This document shows, piece after piece, positions 28,607 to 36,896 of a DNA stretch of 64,000 nucleotides (the stretch's first letter is position 1; every line of letters starts with the position of its first letter). Under the pieces are notes generated by a model that saw only the letters and a list, made by a program, of their open reading frames with translations, ran no database searches and was not told where the DNA came from. The stretch spans positions 124,001 through 188,000 of the forward strand of contig NZ_SUMF01000001.1 of assembly GCF_005048205.1 (NCBI RefSeq), written 5' to 3'. The DNA is from Chitiniphilus eburneus (GTDB lineage Bacteria; Pseudomonadota; Gammaproteobacteria; Burkholderiales; Chitinibacteraceae). The translations under genes were made by a program, and so were the position numbers.

Positions 28607-29875
28607 ATGAATGCGCTACGCCGTATCCTGGTTTGTCTGCTGGCCCTGTTCGCGCTGGCCCATACGGCCTGGGCGGACGACGCCAAGCCATTCAAGCCCG
28701 ACGAGCTGGAACAGCTCGTCGCCCCCATCGCGCTTTATCCCGATTCGTTGCTGGCCCAGGTCATGATGGCCTCCACCTACCCGCTGGAAATCGTCGAGGC
28801 CGAGCGCTGGGTGAAGAGCAATCCCAACCTCAAGGACAAAGCGCTGGAAGACGCGCTCCAGAAACAAAGCTGGGATGCCAGCGTGAAATCGCTGACCGCC
28901 TTCCCGCAGGTATTGCAGATGATGAACGACAAGCTGGACTGGACCCAGCGCCTGGGCGACGCCGTGCTGGCGCAGCAGGCGGACGCAATGGATGCCGTGC
29001 AACGCCTGCGCGCCAAGGCCCAGGCCGAGGGCAACCTGAAGTCGTCCAAGGAACAGACCGTCACCGTGGTGCAGCCCACGCAGCAGCAGCCGCAGCAGAT
29101 CATCACCATCGTGCCGGCCCAGCCGGAAGTGGTCTATGTGCCGACGTACAACCCGACCGTTGTCTACGGCGCGTGGCCCTATCCCGCCTACCAGCCGTTC
29201 TACTGGTATCCACCGGGCTACACCGCCGCCGCCAGCTTCTTCTCGTTCACTGCGGGCGTGGCCGTCGGTGCCGCGCTGTGGGGCGGTTTCGACTGGCACC
29301 ACGACGACATCAACATCAACGTCAACAACTACAACAACTTCAATCGCACCAACATCAACCGCAACAATGTCAACAACGTACGCAACAACTGGCAGCACGA
29401 TCCGGGCCACCGGGGTGGCGTGCAGTATCGCGACAACGCCACGCAACAGCGCTTCAGCCGGGGCACGCAGGGCCGTGCCAATACCGCCCAGGCCCGTGAC
29501 AACTTCCGTGGCCGCGCCGATGCCGAGCGCCAGAACCTGGGCAATGTCGATCGCTCCACGCTGCAACAGCGCGGCGGCAACCTCAACCAGACGCGCGACC
29601 ATGCGGGCAATGTCGACCGTGGCCAGATCAATCGGGATCATCAACCGCAACGCGCCAACAACACCAACCGCGCCGCGCCGGAACGCGCCGGTAATGCGGA
29701 TCGGCAAAACCTGAACCGCACCGCAACGCCACAACGCTCGGCCGCCCCCCGCGACAACGCCTTCCAGGGGGTCGATCGCGGCGGCAGCGCCAGCCGCGCG
29801 GCCGCTTCGCGCGGCGCGGCCAGCCGTGGCAACATCCAGCGCCCCGCCGGCGGCGGCGGTTTCCATCGACGCTAA
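28607..29875 (+). CDS. Exported DUF3300 protein with Asn/Arg-rich tail
   Basis: The 422-residue product has a signal peptide (ending HTAWA) and an N-terminal DUF3300 domain with PIALYPDSLLAQVMMASTYP and WVKSNPNL, followed by VVYVPTYNPTVVYG. The second half is low complexity: a Tyr/Pro/Trp segment, then long runs rich in Asn and Arg (about residues 240-270) and repeated Arg-Asn-Asp motifs to the end. Function is unknown; the basic tail could bind nucleic acid, peptidoglycan or LPS. The start at 28607 follows CGAGG. It is 11 bases upstream of the DUF2950 gene, a pairing seen in many proteobacteria. Confidence 0.88.
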   Translation: MNALRRILVCLLALFALAHTAWADDAKPFKPDELEQLVAPIALYPDSLLAQVMMASTYPLEIVEAERWVKSNPNLKDKALEDALQKQSWDASVKSLTAFPQVLQMMNDKLDWTQRLGDAVLAQQADAMDAVQRLRAKAQAEGNLKSSKEQTVTVVQPTQQQPQQIITIVPAQPEVVYVPTYNPTVVYGAWPYPAYQPFYWYPPGYTAAASFFSFTAGVAVGAALWGGFDWHHDDININVNNYNNFNRTNINRNNVNNVRNNWQHDPGHRGGVQYRDNATQQRFSRGTQGRANTAQARDNFRGRADAERQNLGNVDRSTLQQRGGNLNQTRDHAGNVDRGQINRDHQPQRANNTNRAAPERAGNADRQNLNRTATPQRSAAPRDNAFQGVDRGGSASRAAASRGAASRGNIQRPAGGGGFHRR

Positions 29876-29886
29876 CGGAGCCCATC

Positions 29887-30873
29887 ATGCACACTTCCGC
29901 CCGACACGATCTCCGCACCCGTCAGCGCTTCCTGCTCTGGATCGCGCCCTTGTTGATCGCCGGCCTCTGGCTGCTGCTGGCGCCGGCCGCCCACGCGGCG
30001 GGCCCCAGGCATTTCGCCACGCCCGAAGCCGCCGTCGCCGCGCTGGTCGATGCCGCGCGACAGCAACGCACCCCGCAACTGCTGGCGATCTTTGGCGACG
30101 ACGCCGAAGCCCTGTTCGACTCCGGCGACGCGGTGGCGGACAACGAAGCGCGCACCCGCTTCCTGACCGCCTACGACGCCGGGCACGTGCTGCGCGTGGA
30201 GAACCCCGGCACCCGCGTGCTGGAAATCGGCCAGGACAACTGGCCGTTTCCCATCCCGCTGAAGAACAGCCTGGGTCAGTGGCACTTCGATACCGCGGCC
30301 GGCCGTGAAGAGCTGCTGGATCGACGCATTGGCGGCAACGAACTCTCCGCCATCCAGGTGGCGCTGGCCTACGTGGACGCCCAGCAGGAATACCGCGAGC
30401 GCAACCCGCAGCATGCCAGGGTGGCGCCCTACGCCAGCCGTGTCGTCAGCAGCCAGGGCAAGCGCAACGGCCTGTACTGGCCCGAGGACGACGACTACTG
30501 GCAGGGCAAGAACGAAGGCGGCCCCAGCCCGCTGGGCATCCTGGCAGCCGAAGCGGCCGACGAAGGCTACAGCCGCAAGCCCGGCGCCCCCTATCATGGC
30601 TACTACTACCGTATCCTGACCGCCCAGGGGCCGGCCGCACCGGGTGGAGAGCGCAATTACGTCACAGCGGACGGTATGACCGGCGGCTTCGGCCTGATCG
30701 CCTGGCCCGCCAGTTATGGCGCGTCGGGCGTGACCAGCTTCATGGTCAACCAGGAGGGCGTGGTCTACCAGCGCGATCTCGGCCCGCAAACCAACAGCGC
30801 CGTGCGCAAGATCACACGCTTCGATCCCAGCCTGGGCTGGCGAAAAGTGGATGCTTCGGCGGCGCCAAGGTAG
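29887..30873 (+). CDS. Exported DUF2950 protein
   Basis: The 328-residue product has a signal peptide (cleavage near AAHAAG) and matches the DUF2950 family, seen in the segments FATPEAAVAALVDAARQ, GLYWPEDDDYWQ, PYHGYYYRILTAQGPAAPGG and GGFGLIAWPASYG. The family's function is unknown; its members are periplasmic and usually encoded next to DUF3300. The upstream DUF3300 gene is almost certainly in the same transcript. An inverted repeat without a T-run (30914-30939) follows. Confidence 0.88.
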   Translation: MHTSARHDLRTRQRFLLWIAPLLIAGLWLLLAPAAHAAGPRHFATPEAAVAALVDAARQQRTPQLLAIFGDDAEALFDSGDAVADNEARTRFLTAYDAGHVLRVENPGTRVLEIGQDNWPFPIPLKNSLGQWHFDTAAGREELLDRRIGGNELSAIQVALAYVDAQQEYRERNPQHARVAPYASRVVSSQGKRNGLYWPEDDDYWQGKNEGGPSPLGILAAEAADEGYSRKPGAPYHGYYYRILTAQGPAAPGGERNYVTADGMTGGFGLIAWPASYGASGVTSFMVNQEGVVYQRDLGPQTNSAVRKITRFDPSLGWRKVDASAAPR

Positions 30874-30957
30874 TCTTGCCGGCTTAGCGCCTGTTGAAGG
30901 CCACCTTGTCCCAGAACCGCCGCCGCCTGGCGGCGGTTCGCAGCCCAACCGGTAACC

Positions 30958-31605
30958 ATGCCCCAGACCGCACCGCTCTCCCTGCTTGAAGCACGCATCC
31001 TCGGCGTGCTGGTCGAAAAGAAGCTCACCGTTCCCGATACCTATCCGCTGACGCTCAACGCGCTCACCGCCGGCTGCAACCAGAAGACCAGCCGCGACCC
31101 GGTGATGAACGTGTCCGACGCCGAAGTCCTCGCCGCGCTGGAAGCATTGCGCGCGCGCACGCTGATCGTCGAATCGTCGGGCGGGCGCGTCAGCCGCTAC
31201 AGCCATAACATGGAAAAGGGCCTGCAACTGCCGGGCCAGTCCGTCGCACTGCTGACCACGCTGATGCTGCGCGGGCCGCAGACCGTTGCCGAACTGCGCG
31301 CCAACAGCGAACGCCTGCACCGCTTTCTCGACAGCTCCGCCGTCGAAGGCTTTCTCGACGAACTGGCGTCACGCCCTGACGACCCCTTCGTCGTGCTGTT
31401 GCCCCGCGCGCCGGGCAGCCGCGAAAGCCGCTGGGCGCACCTGCTCTGCGGTGAGCCCGACATCCCAGCCCCCAGCGCCGCGCCCGCGCGGGTGGACCCC
31501 GACGAACTCGCCGTCCTGCGTCAGGATGTGGCGCGACTGGAAGGCGAAGTGGCCGAACTGCGCGCAGCCCTGAGCCGGGTATACACGGAACTCGGCCTGC
31601 AATGA
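30958..31605 (+). CDS. yceH: YceH family (DUF480) protein
   Basis: The 215-residue protein begins LLEARILGVLVEKKLTVPDTYPLTLNALTAGCNQKTSRDPVM, in shorter words the conserved DUF480 start, which forms two winged-helix domains. A C-terminal coiled coil (about residues 185-212) follows, as in E. coli YceH. Function is unknown. The stop overlaps the start of srkA by four bases, so the two are translationally coupled. Confidence 0.92.
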   Translation: MPQTAPLSLLEARILGVLVEKKLTVPDTYPLTLNALTAGCNQKTSRDPVMNVSDAEVLAALEALRARTLIVESSGGRVSRYSHNMEKGLQLPGQSVALLTTLMLRGPQTVAELRANSERLHRFLDSSAVEGFLDELASRPDDPFVVLLPRAPGSRESRWAHLLCGEPDIPAPSAAPARVDPDELAVLRQDVARLEGEVAELRAALSRVYTELGLQ

Positions 31606-32606
31606 CCGACATCGTTTCCGCCGACACGCCCCACGCCTACGCCGCACTCACCCCCGATTGCGTGCTTGATGCGGTGGAAAGCGTGGGCATCGCCGTCAAT
31701 GGCAGCCAGTTTCCGCTCAACAGCTACGAAAACCGCGTGTACCAGGTGGGCATCGAAGACGCCCAGCCGCTGATCGCCAAGTTCTATCGCCCCGGGCGCT
31801 GGAGCGATGCGCAGATACTGGAGGAACACACCTTTGCCAACGAACTGGCGGAGCGCGAAATCCCCATGGTCGCGCCACTGGCCATCGATGGCGTCACGCT
31901 GTTCGGGCACGCCGGATTCCGCTTTGCGCTGTTTCCACGGCGCGGCGGCCGGGCACCCGAACTGGATAATCGCGATACGCTGGAATGGCTGGGTCGCTTC
32001 ATCGGCCGCATCCACGCCGTCGGCGCCATCTCCCCTTTTGCCCATCGCCCCGCGCTGACCCCCGAAACCTTCGGCCACGCGCCACGCGCCTATCTGCTGG
32101 AACACGGCTTCATCCCGGCCGATCTGCTGCCCGCCTACGAAAGCGTCTCGGCGCAGGCGCTCGAAGGCGTGGCGCACTGCTATGCCCGCGCCGGCAACGT
32201 CGCCACGCTGCGGCTGCATGGCGACGTGCATCCAGGCAATGTGCTGTGGACACCCGACGGCCCGCATTTCGTCGATCTGGACGACGCGCGTACCGGCCCG
32301 GCGATCCAGGACCTATGGATGCTGCTGTCCGGCGAACGCGAAGAACGCGTGGTGCAACTGGCCGACGTGCTGGCCGGCTATGAGGACTTCCACGAATTCG
32401 ACGCTCGCGAACTGCACCTGGTGGAAGCACTGCGCACGTTGCGGCTGATCCACTACGCCGGCTGGCTGGCGCAACGCTGGGACGACCCCGCCTTTCCGCA
32501 CGCCTTCCCGTGGTTCAACAGCCAGCGCTACTGGCAGGAACACATCCTCGCGCTGCGCGAACAGGTGGCAGCCATGGACGAGCCACCGCTGTGGCCGACG
32601 CCATGA
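31602..32606 (+). CDS. srkA: Stress response kinase A (YihE/RdoA)
   Basis: SrkA is a eukaryote-like Ser/Thr kinase of the choline-kinase fold that protects cells from envelope and oxidative stress. The 334-residue product has normal length. It shows NSYENRVYQVGIED and IAKFYRPGRW (ATP-binding lysine region), the catalytic loop LHGDVHPGNVLW and the metal-binding FVDLDDARTGPAIQDLWML. It overlaps yceH by four bases. Confidence 0.94.
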   Translation: MTDIVSADTPHAYAALTPDCVLDAVESVGIAVNGSQFPLNSYENRVYQVGIEDAQPLIAKFYRPGRWSDAQILEEHTFANELAEREIPMVAPLAIDGVTLFGHAGFRFALFPRRGGRAPELDNRDTLEWLGRFIGRIHAVGAISPFAHRPALTPETFGHAPRAYLLEHGFIPADLLPAYESVSAQALEGVAHCYARAGNVATLRLHGDVHPGNVLWTPDGPHFVDLDDARTGPAIQDLWMLLSGEREERVVQLADVLAGYEDFHEFDARELHLVEALRTLRLIHYAGWLAQRWDDPAFPHAFPWFNSQRYWQEHILALREQVAAMDEPPLWPTP

Positions 32607-32636
32607 CCCCCTTTCCCGCAACACCACGGACACACC

Positions 32637-33233
32637 ATGGTTGAAGAAGGCATCCTCGCCGAATGGCGTGACGAACAAGGATTCGGCTTCGTCGAAGTCA
32701 GTGGCAAACGGTATTTTCTGCATATCTCCGCCGTCAAACGCCTGGGCGCCGGCCGACCGCGACAAGGCGACCGGATCGTCTTCCAGCCGGGCACCGATGC
32801 GCAGGGACGCCCACGGGCGCTCGCCGCGACCATCGACCGCGGCCCCGCCAAAGCCAGCCCGCGACGCATCGCACGTGGCGCTTCCAACGGCAGCCGCTTC
32901 GACTTCTTCGACCTGCTGATGCTGATCCTGCTGCCCGTGGCCGCCATCGTTGCGCTGCGCACCGGTCAGCCACTGTTCGCCATCGCCTACGCCCTGTTCA
33001 GCGCCATCGCGGTGGTGCTCTACTGGCACGACAAACACCGCGCGGTGAATGGTGGAAGACGCGTGCCGGAATCCACGCTGCAAATCGTCGCGCTGCTGGG
33101 CGGCTGGCCCGGCGCATGGATCGCGCAGCACCTGCTGCGCCACAAGAGCCGCAAGGCATCGTTCCGCGCCGTCTTCGTCGCCAGCGCACTGCTCAACGTC
33201 GCCGGGCTGGCCTGGTTGAGCGGGCAGGTCTGA
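32637..33233 (+). CDS. Cold-shock domain and DUF1294 membrane protein
   Basis: The 198-residue protein joins an N-terminal cold-shock-like OB domain (about residues 1-68, GILAEWRDEQGFGFVEVSGK and YFLHISAV) to a C-terminal DUF1294 membrane domain with about four helices and the conserved YWHDKHRAVNGGRRVPES. This architecture is widespread in proteobacteria, but its role is unknown. The cytoplasmic OB fold suggests single-stranded nucleic acid binding at the membrane. It lies between srkA and a two-component operon. Confidence 0.9.
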   Translation: MVEEGILAEWRDEQGFGFVEVSGKRYFLHISAVKRLGAGRPRQGDRIVFQPGTDAQGRPRALAATIDRGPAKASPRRIARGASNGSRFDFFDLLMLILLPVAAIVALRTGQPLFAIAYALFSAIAVVLYWHDKHRAVNGGRRVPESTLQIVALLGGWPGAWIAQHLLRHKSRKASFRAVFVASALLNVAGLAWLSGQV

Positions 33234-33249
33234 GAGGAAGCCAAAAACC

Positions 33250-33924
33250 GTGCGCATCCTGCTGGTCGAAGACGACGACATGATCGCGCGTGGCGTGCAG
33301 CACGGCCTGCGACCGCTGGGCTTCACGGTCGATCGCGTGGCCGACGGCGTGGCCGCCGAACTGGCATTGGCGCAGCAGCAACACGATGCCCTGCTGCTGG
33401 ACCTGGGCCTGCCGCGCAAGGATGGGCTGGCGGTGCTGCAAAAACTGCGCGCCAGCGGCTCGGACCTGCCGGTACTGGTGCTGACCGCGCGCGACACCGT
33501 CGCCGACCGGGTATCGGGGCTGGACGCCGGAGCCGACGACTACCTGGTCAAACCCTTCGACCTGGACGAACTCGCAGCGCGCATCCGTGCCGTGGCGCGG
33601 CGGCGGAGCGGGCGCGCCGACCCCACGCTCAGCCACGGCGCGCTGACGCTCAACCCCGCCACACGTGAGGTACGGCTGGCCGGGCACCCGGTCAACCTGT
33701 CCGCGCGCGAATACGATCTGCTGTTCGCATTGCTATCGCAACCGGGCCAGCCGCAGTCGCGCGCGCAACTGGAAGAACGCCTGTACGGCTGGGGCGAGGA
33801 AGTGGAAAGCAACGCGGTCGAAGTCCATATCCACGGCCTGCGCCGCAAGCTGGGCGCGGCCTGGATCCGCAACCTGCGCGGCGTGGGCTATTTCGTACCG
33901 CAGGAGCCGCCGGAGTCGCCATGA
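33250..33924 (+). CDS. OmpR-family response regulator (QseB/PmrA-like)
   Basis: The 224-residue regulator starts at a GTG (33250) after GAGAGGAAG. The receiver has the acidic pocket VEDDDM, phospho-Asp in LLLDLGLPRKDG and the conserved Lys in YLVKPFDLDELAARI. The C-terminal winged helix has SAREYDLLFALL and the closing IRNLRGVGYFV. The pattern is that of the QseB/PmrA/TctD subgroup. It overlaps the kinase gene by four bases. A direct repeat of the PmrA/QseB type lies before the protease gene at 58897, but no link between them is shown. Confidence 0.92.
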   Translation: MRILLVEDDDMIARGVQHGLRPLGFTVDRVADGVAAELALAQQQHDALLLDLGLPRKDGLAVLQKLRASGSDLPVLVLTARDTVADRVSGLDAGADDYLVKPFDLDELAARIRAVARRRSGRADPTLSHGALTLNPATREVRLAGHPVNLSAREYDLLFALLSQPGQPQSRAQLEERLYGWGEEVESNAVEVHIHGLRRKLGAAWIRNLRGVGYFVPQEPPESP

Positions 33925-35243
33925 TCTCATTGCGCCGCCAACTGCTGGTGACCGTCATCGCGGTCAGCGCCATCGCCACCACCCTGTCCGGCACACTGGC
34001 CTTCATCCGCGCGCGCGACGAAGCCAACGCATTGTTCGATTACCAGTTGCAGCAACTGGCGCTGGCGCTGAGCGACCGGCCGCTGGGCGGCAACCTGCCG
34101 CGCCTGGGAGGCGTCGCCGGCTTCGACTTCGTGATCCAGGTATGGGACCGCTTCGGCATCCGTCGCTATTACTCACACCCACACCGCGTGTTGCCGGATC
34201 GCGCACAACTGGGCTTCGCCACCGTACCGACCAGCGAAGGCAACTGGCGCGTGTTCTCGCTGGCGCGGCCCGATCAGGTGATCCAGGTGGCGCAGCCGGT
34301 GCGCGTGCGGCAACGGCTGGCACTGGCCGCCGCCCTGCGCACCGTCGCACCGTTGCTGTGGGTGCTGCCATTGCTGTTGCTGGCATCGTGGTGGGTGATC
34401 GGGCGTGGCCTGAAGCCGCTGGCACGCCTCGCCACCGAAGTGGGCGAACGCAACCCGGAAGCACTGACCCCGATCCCCCTGTCGCATACGCCGGAAGAAG
34501 CGCGCCCGCTGGTCGGCGCGCTCAATAGCCTGCTCGACCGGCTGGCCACCGCGCTGGACCGGCAACGCGCCTTCACCGCCGACGCCGCACACGAACTGCG
34601 CACGCCGCTGACCGCGCTCAAGCTGCAACTGCAATGGCTGGAACGCGCCGACAGCGATGCCGAGCGCCGCGCCGCCCTGGCGGAACTGGCCGCCGGCCAC
34701 GCGCGGGTGATGCATGTGCTGGAGCAACTGCTGACACTGGCGCGCAGCGAAGGCGCGCCCATTGCCCACCATCCGGTGGACCTGGTCCGGCTGGCCGGCG
34801 ACGTGCTGGCAACGCATGCCCCGCTGGCCGAATCACGTGGGATCGACCTGGGGCTGGACGCCCCAGCGAGCATGACCACCGTCGTCGGCGACCCGGCCGC
34901 GCTGCGTTCGCTGGTGGGCAACCTGGTCGCCAACGCGTTGCGTCACGCGCCCGACGGCGGGCAGGTGGATGTGCGCCTTGCCGAAAACGGCGGGCAAGTG
35001 ACGCTGGAAGTCGCCGACACCGGCCCTGGCATCGCCGAAGCGGAACGCGAGCGTGTGTTCGATCGTTTCTATCGCGCAGCCGATGCCGGCGAAGGCGGTA
35101 GCGGCCTGGGGCTGGCCATCGTCCAGGCCGTCGCCACGCGCCACGGTGCAGTGATCGACCTGGGGCAAGCGGATCTGGGCGGCCTGTCGGTACGCGTGCG
35201 CTTTCCGCCATACCCCACGCCGGCCCTGGTACAAGGAGACTGA
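33921..35243 (+). CDS. Sensor histidine kinase (QseC-like)
   Basis: The 440-residue kinase has an N-terminal helix (about residues 8-28), a periplasmic loop of about 120 residues, a second helix (about 135-157), a HAMP-like linker, and an intact kinase core: H-box FTADAAHELRTPLTALK, N-box LVGNLVANALRHAPDGG, G1 DTGPGIAEAE and G2 GGSGLGLAIVQAVATRHG. The short domain plan and sequence fit the QseC/TctE group. Translationally coupled to the regulator upstream. Confidence 0.92.
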   Translation: MISLRRQLLVTVIAVSAIATTLSGTLAFIRARDEANALFDYQLQQLALALSDRPLGGNLPRLGGVAGFDFVIQVWDRFGIRRYYSHPHRVLPDRAQLGFATVPTSEGNWRVFSLARPDQVIQVAQPVRVRQRLALAAALRTVAPLLWVLPLLLLASWWVIGRGLKPLARLATEVGERNPEALTPIPLSHTPEEARPLVGALNSLLDRLATALDRQRAFTADAAHELRTPLTALKLQLQWLERADSDAERRAALAELAAGHARVMHVLEQLLTLARSEGAPIAHHPVDLVRLAGDVLATHAPLAESRGIDLGLDAPASMTTVVGDPAALRSLVGNLVANALRHAPDGGQVDVRLAENGGQVTLEVADTGPGIAEAERERVFDRFYRAADAGEGGSGLGLAIVQAVATRHGAVIDLGQADLGGLSVRVRFPPYPTPALVQGD

Positions 35244-35245
35244 AC

Positions 35246-35641
35246 ATGGCGGTACGCATCGTCCGGCTAGGCAGCCCGAGAACAGCGGATGAAGGGCTGC
35301 GCATCGGCACGGTCCGCCGCCCGCCGCGTGGCGTGCCCAAAAGCGAATTCGTGTCCGGCGACTGGTATGACGTATGGTTTCCCAACCTCGCACCCAGCGC
35401 GGAAACGGTCAAGCTCGCACAGCACGCCAGCACACCGGCGGAATGGACGGCATTCACCCGCAAATACCGCGCCGAGATGGCCGAGCCGGAACACGCGCAC
35501 GCCATCGCCCTGCTGGCCGCGCTGTCGCACCACACCCACTTCGCGGTCGGCTGCTACTGCGAAGACGAAGCTCACTGCCATCGCAGCGTGCTGCGGGAAC
35601 TGCTGGCGGAACAAGGCGCCACATTCGCGCCCGATGCCTGA
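35246..35641 (+). CDS. DUF488 family protein
   Basis: The 131-residue product has the DUF488 pattern: VRIVRLGSPRTADEGLRIG and TVRRPPRGVPKSEF at the start, WYDVWFPNLAPS, and the C-terminal GCYCEDEAHCHRSVLRELL with clustered Cys and His. The function is unknown; some family members occur near nucleic acid or sulfur genes. Its ribosome binding site AAGGAG lies inside the end of the kinase gene, so it belongs to that operon. Confidence 0.88.
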   Translation: MAVRIVRLGSPRTADEGLRIGTVRRPPRGVPKSEFVSGDWYDVWFPNLAPSAETVKLAQHASTPAEWTAFTRKYRAEMAEPEHAHAIALLAALSHHTHFAVGCYCEDEAHCHRSVLRELLAEQGATFAPDA

Positions 35642-35647
35642 CGACGA

Positions 35648-36052
35648 CTACAACTTCAGTCGCCCCAACCGCTTGGCATTTGCCGTCACCCGCCGATGTA
35701 CCGGCGCCATGCCGCGCGCCATCACGCGGTGGTAATTCACCGGCTGAAAGCGCGGCAACGTGAGCGTACCGCCGGGCAGCGGCCAGGCGCGCAGCCAGGC
35801 CAGCCACCATTGCTGCTGCGCGCGCCATAGCTCCAGCCCCATCGCCCAGCCGGCCCGGCTGAAGGCATCCACTTTTTCGGTACCCATGCGGCTGAACTCG
35901 CGCTGGTCACGCACGCTGGGCGTATGCCCCGCCCGCGCCATGCGGGTCAGCCGATGCGTCATCACCTGGGGCGTGGCCCACCAGATTTCCCACAACGTGA
36001 GCTGATTGGTCCAGAACGCGAGAAAGGGGTTGGAAGACGATGCCATGGACAT
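35648..36052 (-). CDS. Possible polyhydroxyalkanoate granule-associated phasin
   Basis: The 134-residue product is Trp-rich and helical: NPFLAFWTNQLTLWEIWWATPQ at the start, TEKVDAFSRAGWAMG in the middle and a basic tail. From memory it resembles small phasin-like proteins annotated on polyhydroxyalkanoate granules in betaproteobacteria. There is no PHA gene nearby to support this, so the assignment stays tentative. It stands alone, convergent with the DUF488 gene and 99 bases after the LytTR gene on the same strand. Confidence 0.5.
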   Translation of the reverse strand: MSMASSSNPFLAFWTNQLTLWEIWWATPQVMTHRLTRMARAGHTPSVRDQREFSRMGTEKVDAFSRAGWAMGLELWRAQQQWWLAWLRAWPLPGGTLTLPRFQPVNYHRVMARGMAPVHRRVTANAKRLGRLKL

Positions 36053-36151
36053 AACTCCTGGTTATGGGTTCGTCCCTAGTCTGGCAGCGGAATGGTGCAG
36101 TGCAATGTGGAAAACTACGGTTTGCGGGGATGAATGGAACCCCAGCAGCCA

Positions 36152-36883
36152 TCACATTTGCCGAAACCGCCCAGCAAAACTACGCGATAACGGCAGGATT
36201 TCAGTTCGCTGGTGCAGGTGCACCTGATAACGCCCCAGCAGGTCGCGCTGGATGCGGGCCACTGCCGGCAGGCTGACGATCAGGCCGCGATGGATCTGCG
36301 CAAAACGATTGGCGTCCAGTTGCGTCAGCAGGTCCTTGAGCGGGGTGCGGATCAGGTGGCGTTCGCTGGCGGTGACGACGTCGGTGTATTTCTGGTTGGC
36401 CTCGAAGTAGATCACTTCATCGACATGCACCAGCCGCGTGGTGTCGCCGATGCCGACGGTCAGCCACGACAATGCGGGAGCAGCACGGCCGGCCAGTTGC
36501 GCCAGCACGGCGTTCAGGTCCACCGCCGGCATGGCCTCGCGTTGCAGTCGCGCCACGCATTGCGCCAGGCGCGCGTCGCTCACCGGCTTGAGCAGGTAAT
36601 CGATGGCCGCGCTGTCGAAGGCGGCCAGCGCGTATTCGTCGAACGCGGTGATGAAGATCACCCGCGTATCGCCGGCCACCTCGGCAACCTGCAAGCCGGT
36701 CAGGCCCGGCATGCGGATGTCGAGGAAGGCGAAATCGATGGCGCGGGCGCCCAGCGCGGCAATCGCTTCCAGGCCGTTGGCGGCGACGGCAACGATCTCC
36801 AGCGCCGGCCACAACTCGGCCAGGCGCGAAACCAGGTGTTCGGCCAGCAACGGTTCGTCGTCGGCAATCAGGGCAGTCGGCAT
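36152..36883 (-). CDS. LytTR-family response regulator
   Basis: The 243-residue regulator has a receiver domain (ADDEPLLAEHLVSRL, phospho-Asp in FAFLDIRMPGLTG, Lys in YLLKPVSDARL) and a C-terminal LytTR DNA-binding domain (DEVIYFEANQKYTDV, LKDLLTQLDANRFAQIHRG). The start MPTALIADDEP at 36883 gives usual length. It is the last gene of a six-gene minus-strand set, 13 bases after its kinase, and probably controls that set. Confidence 0.93.
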   Translation of the reverse strand: MPTALIADDEPLLAEHLVSRLAELWPALEIVAVAANGLEAIAALGARAIDFAFLDIRMPGLTGLQVAEVAGDTRVIFITAFDEYALAAFDSAAIDYLLKPVSDARLAQCVARLQREAMPAVDLNAVLAQLAGRAAPALSWLTVGIGDTTRLVHVDEVIYFEANQKYTDVVTASERHLIRTPLKDLLTQLDANRFAQIHRGLIVSLPAVARIQRDLLGRYQVHLHQRTEILPLSRSFAGRFRQM

Positions 36884-36896
36884 GGTGTCTCCGGGA

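Noticed and set aside
29300-29400. Tandem-like AAC-rich repeats
   Set aside because: They are Asn codons within the DUF3300 protein tail, not a DNA repeat array or CRISPR.
30914-30939. Inverted repeat between the DUF2950 and yceH genes
   Set aside because: Perfect stem but no T-run; could be a weak terminator or a REP-like palindrome, not enough to call.
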